The translations under genes and the position numbers were made by a program. DNA of 64,000 nt from Eretmocerus hayati (lineage: Eukaryota > Arthropoda > Insecta > Hymenoptera > Aphelinidae). Every line of letters starts with the position of its first letter. The stretch's first letter is position 1. The notes under the pieces are model-generated. The model searched no databases and had not been told where the DNA came from. It saw only the letters and a program-made list of their open reading frames with translations. This document shows positions 62,601 through 64,000 of this stretch, piece by piece. The stretch lies in assembly GCA_029851415.1 (NCBI GenBank), contig CM056743.1, forward strand, positions 27,602,405 to 27,666,404. Reading direction: 5' to 3'.

Positions 62601-63789
62601 GTTAATGATCTCTTTATTTTGCTCATAAAATTACTTCAAATCCAATTTTGCATCCCTAAAAAAAGGAATCCGAGGTCATGGAAGAAAGAATCAAATGCGC
62701 TTAAGTACGTTAGGATTGTTCCAACCAAAAATCTTTAGCGCCGGTTTCACTACACGCAAAGTCCTCGGTGATTTCTTAGCTGTGCAAAAACAAAAACAAT
62801 GAGAAACTTACTGTTAATTTTCTGGGACACACAGGCATCAATTTGGGTCAGTCCAGATCACTCATTTTCTCATATTTCAACATGTCAAACGTATGAAAAA
62901 TTTGCGGGAAGGTCAACGAGTTCTCAGTTCTGAGATTGGCGTATGGATACATGTTGGATATAGGGGGCATGTTAGGCACACTTAACTTATCTCGCCTTAT
63001 TTATGATTATTAGACTGTCTATTTTGAGACACAATCTAGTCATTGCAGTGGTCACCGACAAAAATTAATAATTTTGGTTCGGATCTTCAAGTTTTTATTA
63101 GAGAATGTAATGACTCATAAATTACAAAGAAAGCATCACCTATGAGAATAATATGCTGGCGGAACAAGGATTGTGGAATCACGGATTACGAAATAGAACT
63201 CAGTATTCATGAATATTCTTTGCATCAACCTGCAGTGGATAGAATCCCAGATACCTGTACTCCAGAAGAAACGGAAATCATTCGTCGTTTGGAGAGACAA
63301 AATGAAGAATTGAGGGAGCTGGAAGCCAGAATGATTAGAGACTGGTCATTACCACATAGCCCTCAACCAGGTCGACGTGGACAGGAACTACAATTGACGC
63401 AGGCCCCCATTATAGTACCATTAATACAAGGTACAGATTATTGTTATCGTTAAACTGATTTAATTACAGGATCATCAAATATGAGTGTGAATTTTCAGTG
63501 ATATTTCTTTGGGTGACCAATAGAATCATTGATACACACGATAGGTTCTACTTTTCACACAAAATCATTCATTATTGAATCTAATCATAGAGATGAGATT
63601 TTTCATGTTTCTGAACTTGACCTCTCATAGCTTCAAACAGTGAGACTATCGAAGAAACAAGTGCAAGACTTTACAGAGAAAGATCGGACCTGACTTCGAG
63701 ATTGCAACGATTGGAATCCAGTATAGCGTACTATGAACGTGTCGGATGGAATCGTTGTGGAGGTGGGCCGTGTTCTGATTTTCGGAACG
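50675..63789 (+). CDS. orphan secreted coiled-coil protein B, exons 1-4, 3' end beyond the window or alternative
   Basis: The exons are 50675-50678 (ATGG), 50825-50911, 63236-63430 and 63631-63789. All introns are phase 1 (ATGG|GTAAGC, TCTC|GTAAGT, CAAG|GTACAG, AACG|GTAGGT). Exons 3 and 4 are 195 and 159 bp, exactly as in gene A, and exon 1 and its donor are almost identical to those of A. The product starts MDGRFVFLLVTCLLYVAVYA (signal peptide), then SPEENEST, then a helix RRLERQNEELRELEAR, and ends at the signature YYERVGWNRCGGGPC. Intron 2 spans 12.3 kb and is loaded with repeats, against 2.0 kb in A. A homologue of A's last exon was not found before the window ends. Linking exons 1-2 to 3-4 across 12.3 kb is inference from phase and from A; they could instead belong to two broken copies. 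Confidence 0.7.
50912..52443. other. start of gene B intron 2
   Basis: An open frame at 51120-51290 following an AACAG acceptor-like word encodes a basic amphipathic stretch (KSFLRKWIKRVDG) and can be joined in phase to exon 2. It might be an alternative exon, but the acceptor lacks a pyrimidine tract. Degraded sequence of the AAGGTAAGTG family seems present at about 51590-51790. Confidence 0.3.
52015..52140. repeat. GAGCG-rich degenerate repeat, copy 1
   Basis: After a CGAGGGGAACGTCGCT end come about a dozen GAGCGNNNN words in tandem. The same end and words, in reverse order, are at 62055-62290, so this is a dispersed element rather than a chance run. Confidence 0.6.
52444..53280. mobile_element. 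AAGGTAAGTG-family TIR element, copy 2 (best preserved)
   Basis: The ends are AAGGTAAGTGTACCCAACTT and its exact reverse complement at the right. Eight-base flanks ATGTATGT and ATGTATAT match at 7 of 8 positions, a possible 8-bp duplication as in hAT-type elements. TACCCAACTTGCCCC-like words recur near both ends and inside. There is no coding sequence. Confidence 0.8.
53300..54705 (+). repeat. satellite array, forward arm, about 18 units of 78-84 bp
   Basis: Each unit contains CAGGAAGGCAAATTAACCCG, CAAGTGCCCGGATGCTCGGA and GGGGGAGAAATCAACCCCAA. Basic units are 78 bp. Variants with an extra ATTAA or CATTAA word reach about 83 bp. A higher-order repeat of 320 bp (four units) is clear at 53807 and 54127. 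Units are a multiple of three long, or nearly so, which yields long repetitive frames (NPGRQINPQVPGCS) that are not genes. Confidence 0.95.
54720..55950 (-). repeat. satellite array, inverted arm, about 16 units
   Basis: The same unit occurs in reverse (CGAGCATCCGGGCACTTG, then CCTTCCTGGGTTTTGGGG). The higher-order period is about 316 bp (compare 55014-55330 with 55330-55646). The switch in orientation lies at about 54705-54720, next to a run of C. Confidence 0.95.
55951..56329. other. no gene seen between two satellites
   Basis: Short frames on both strands (about 60-74 codons, 56042-56318) overlap each other and have no recognisable motif. Confidence 0.4.
56330..57370. repeat. second satellite, about 245-bp unit, with an inverted copy
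   Basis: The words GGTCACCRCAATCCGGAT / GGTCACCAATCCGGAT start units at about 56677, 56926 and 57168, spacings of 249 and 242 bp. An inverted unit occupies about 56330-56600. Each unit carries TTGCTTAAC, then AAAGGCTCGCGTGG, then a CCAATCTCAT block. Divergence between units is high, so the array is old. Confidence 0.75.
57430..57684. mobile_element. AAGGTAAGTG-family element, copy 3, fragment
   Basis: The right end TAAACTTACCTT and the preceding block (TTTAAATGAGCTAGGGCACG, GGCCAAAGTTATCG) match copy 2. The left part is missing. Confidence 0.65.
57690..59454. other. no gene seen in this part of gene B intron 2
   Basis: A compact hairpin GTGCTTGAAAG ... CTTTCAAGCAC lies near 57889-57921, and a GC-rich patch CGGCCCGCGCCCGCGGGCCC near 58422. 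No exon is supported. Confidence 0.4.
59455..60217. mobile_element. AAGGTAAGTG-family TIR element, copy 4
   Basis: The left end is AAGGTTAGTGTACCCAACTT and the right end GGTAAGTTGGGTACACTTACCTT. The internal CGGGAAGGTCGACGAGAGCC block aligns with copies 1 and 2. Confidence 0.75.
60598..61256 (+). repeat. left arm of a 659-bp inverted repeat that looks perfect
   Basis: The arm begins CTTAGAGATTTTCTTGCCAC and ends CGTCAAGAAAAAT. It mirrors 61386-62044 about a 129-bp loop (61257-61385). Every segment I compared is identical, including 77-, 69- and 60-codon frames that read the same on opposite strands. This points to a very recent event, gene conversion, or an assembly fold. Confidence 0.92.
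61386..62044 (-). repeat. right arm of the 659-bp inverted repeat
   Basis: This is the exact-looking reverse complement of 60598-61256. The outer end CTCTAAG abuts the GAGCG-type repeat that starts near 62055. Confidence 0.92.
62055..62290. repeat. GAGCG-rich degenerate repeat, copy 2, itself inverted
   Basis: The first half is CGCTC-rich (TTCGCTC words) and the second half GAGCG-rich, so the copy is a rough foldback. It ends GCGACGTTCCCCTCG, the reverse complement of the start of the copy at 52015. Confidence 0.7.
62600..62989. mobile_element. AAGGTAAGTG-family element, copy 5, degraded
   Basis: The right part (GCGGGAAGGTCAACGAG, then GGGGGCATGTTAGGCACACT) matches the family. The final end is CACTTAACTTA instead of CACTTACCTTA. 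The left end was not found. Confidence 0.55.
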
Positions 63790-63882
63790 GTAGGTCATCA
63801 AATGAAAGTAGCTAATCCCAACTAGGATAAGTATATTTTCAACGGTAGTGAATATCGAGAAAGATTATTTCATTCTTTTTTA

Positions 63883-63959
63883 GCCATATCGATGACCCAG
63901 ATTGAAAAGGAGCTATCTGGAAATTTCTGGTTCAACGGAACTATCTCGCGCTATATTTA
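63883..63959 (+). other. possible alternative terminal exon of gene B
   Basis: A strong acceptor (TTTCATTCTTTTTAG) is followed by 77 nt that stay in frame after exon 4 and end at TAA, encoding AISMTQIEKELSGNFWFNGT and five more residues. It does not resemble gene A's last exon. Its sequence resembles the AACTATCYGAAAATTT-type repeat near 60310-60480. It is probably intronic repeat or an exonised repeat. Confidence 0.25.
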
Positions 63960-64000
63960 ATACAAGATGACGAAATTCTCAGATAGTTCTTTTATACTCT

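Overview
This window is animal nuclear DNA, most likely from an insect. It is AT-rich and has GT-AG introns of about 70 bp to 12 kb, microsatellites and many DNA transposons. It also has a chymotrypsin-fold protease gene of a kind common in insects. Hymenoptera is possible, but nothing seen here proves the order. No bacterial operon, rRNA, tRNA or CRISPR array was recognised.

Four structures carry convincing protein-coding signal. (1) At 3332-6189 (minus) is an apparently intact three-exon gene for an 869-residue DDE-type transposase-like protein. It lies inside a roughly 4.6 kb element (2620-7199) with imperfect terminal inverted repeats of about 170-205 bp. (2) At 22693-24269 (plus) is a broken pogo/Tigger transposase inside a 2.55 kb element (22010-24560). 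(3) At 29067-33066 (plus) is a four-exon secreted trypsin-fold protease. Its catalytic triad is complete, but it lacks the usual activation motif and has a long Gln/Pro-rich tail. (4) Two paralogous orphan genes lie on the plus strand: A (44491-47653, five exons, complete) and B (50675-63789 and beyond, exons 1-4 seen). Both encode small secreted coiled-coil proteins sharing a YYxRVGWxxCxGGPC motif. Exon sizes (195 and 159 bp), intron phases and even a 4-nt first coding exon are conserved between them.

The rest is mainly repeats. Region by region: 0-2.6 kb microsatellites; 2.6-7.2 kb the DDE element; 7.6-9.6 kb a minisatellite element, a TTAA MITE and a Tc1-like foldback element; 11.5-12.7 kb a composite inverted-repeat element with a nested hairpin; 16.8-17.1 kb a TTAA MITE; 22.0-24.6 kb Tigger; 26.2-26.6 kb a MITE; 29-33 kb the protease; 37.5-42.5 kb minisatellite elements; 43.8-44.1 kb a palindromic MITE; 44.5-47.7 kb gene A; 49 kb a TTAA MITE; 50.7-64 kb gene B. 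Gene B's second intron (12.3 kb) holds a head-to-head palindromic satellite (18 forward and 16 reverse units of about 78-84 bp), a second satellite of about 245 bp, several copies of a TIR family ending in AAGGTAAGTG, and a 659-bp inverted repeat that looks essentially perfect.

Exons were placed by reading splice signals and frame continuity by eye. No database search or alignment program was run, so family names rest on recognised motifs and element boundaries are approximate unless a terminal duplication is stated.
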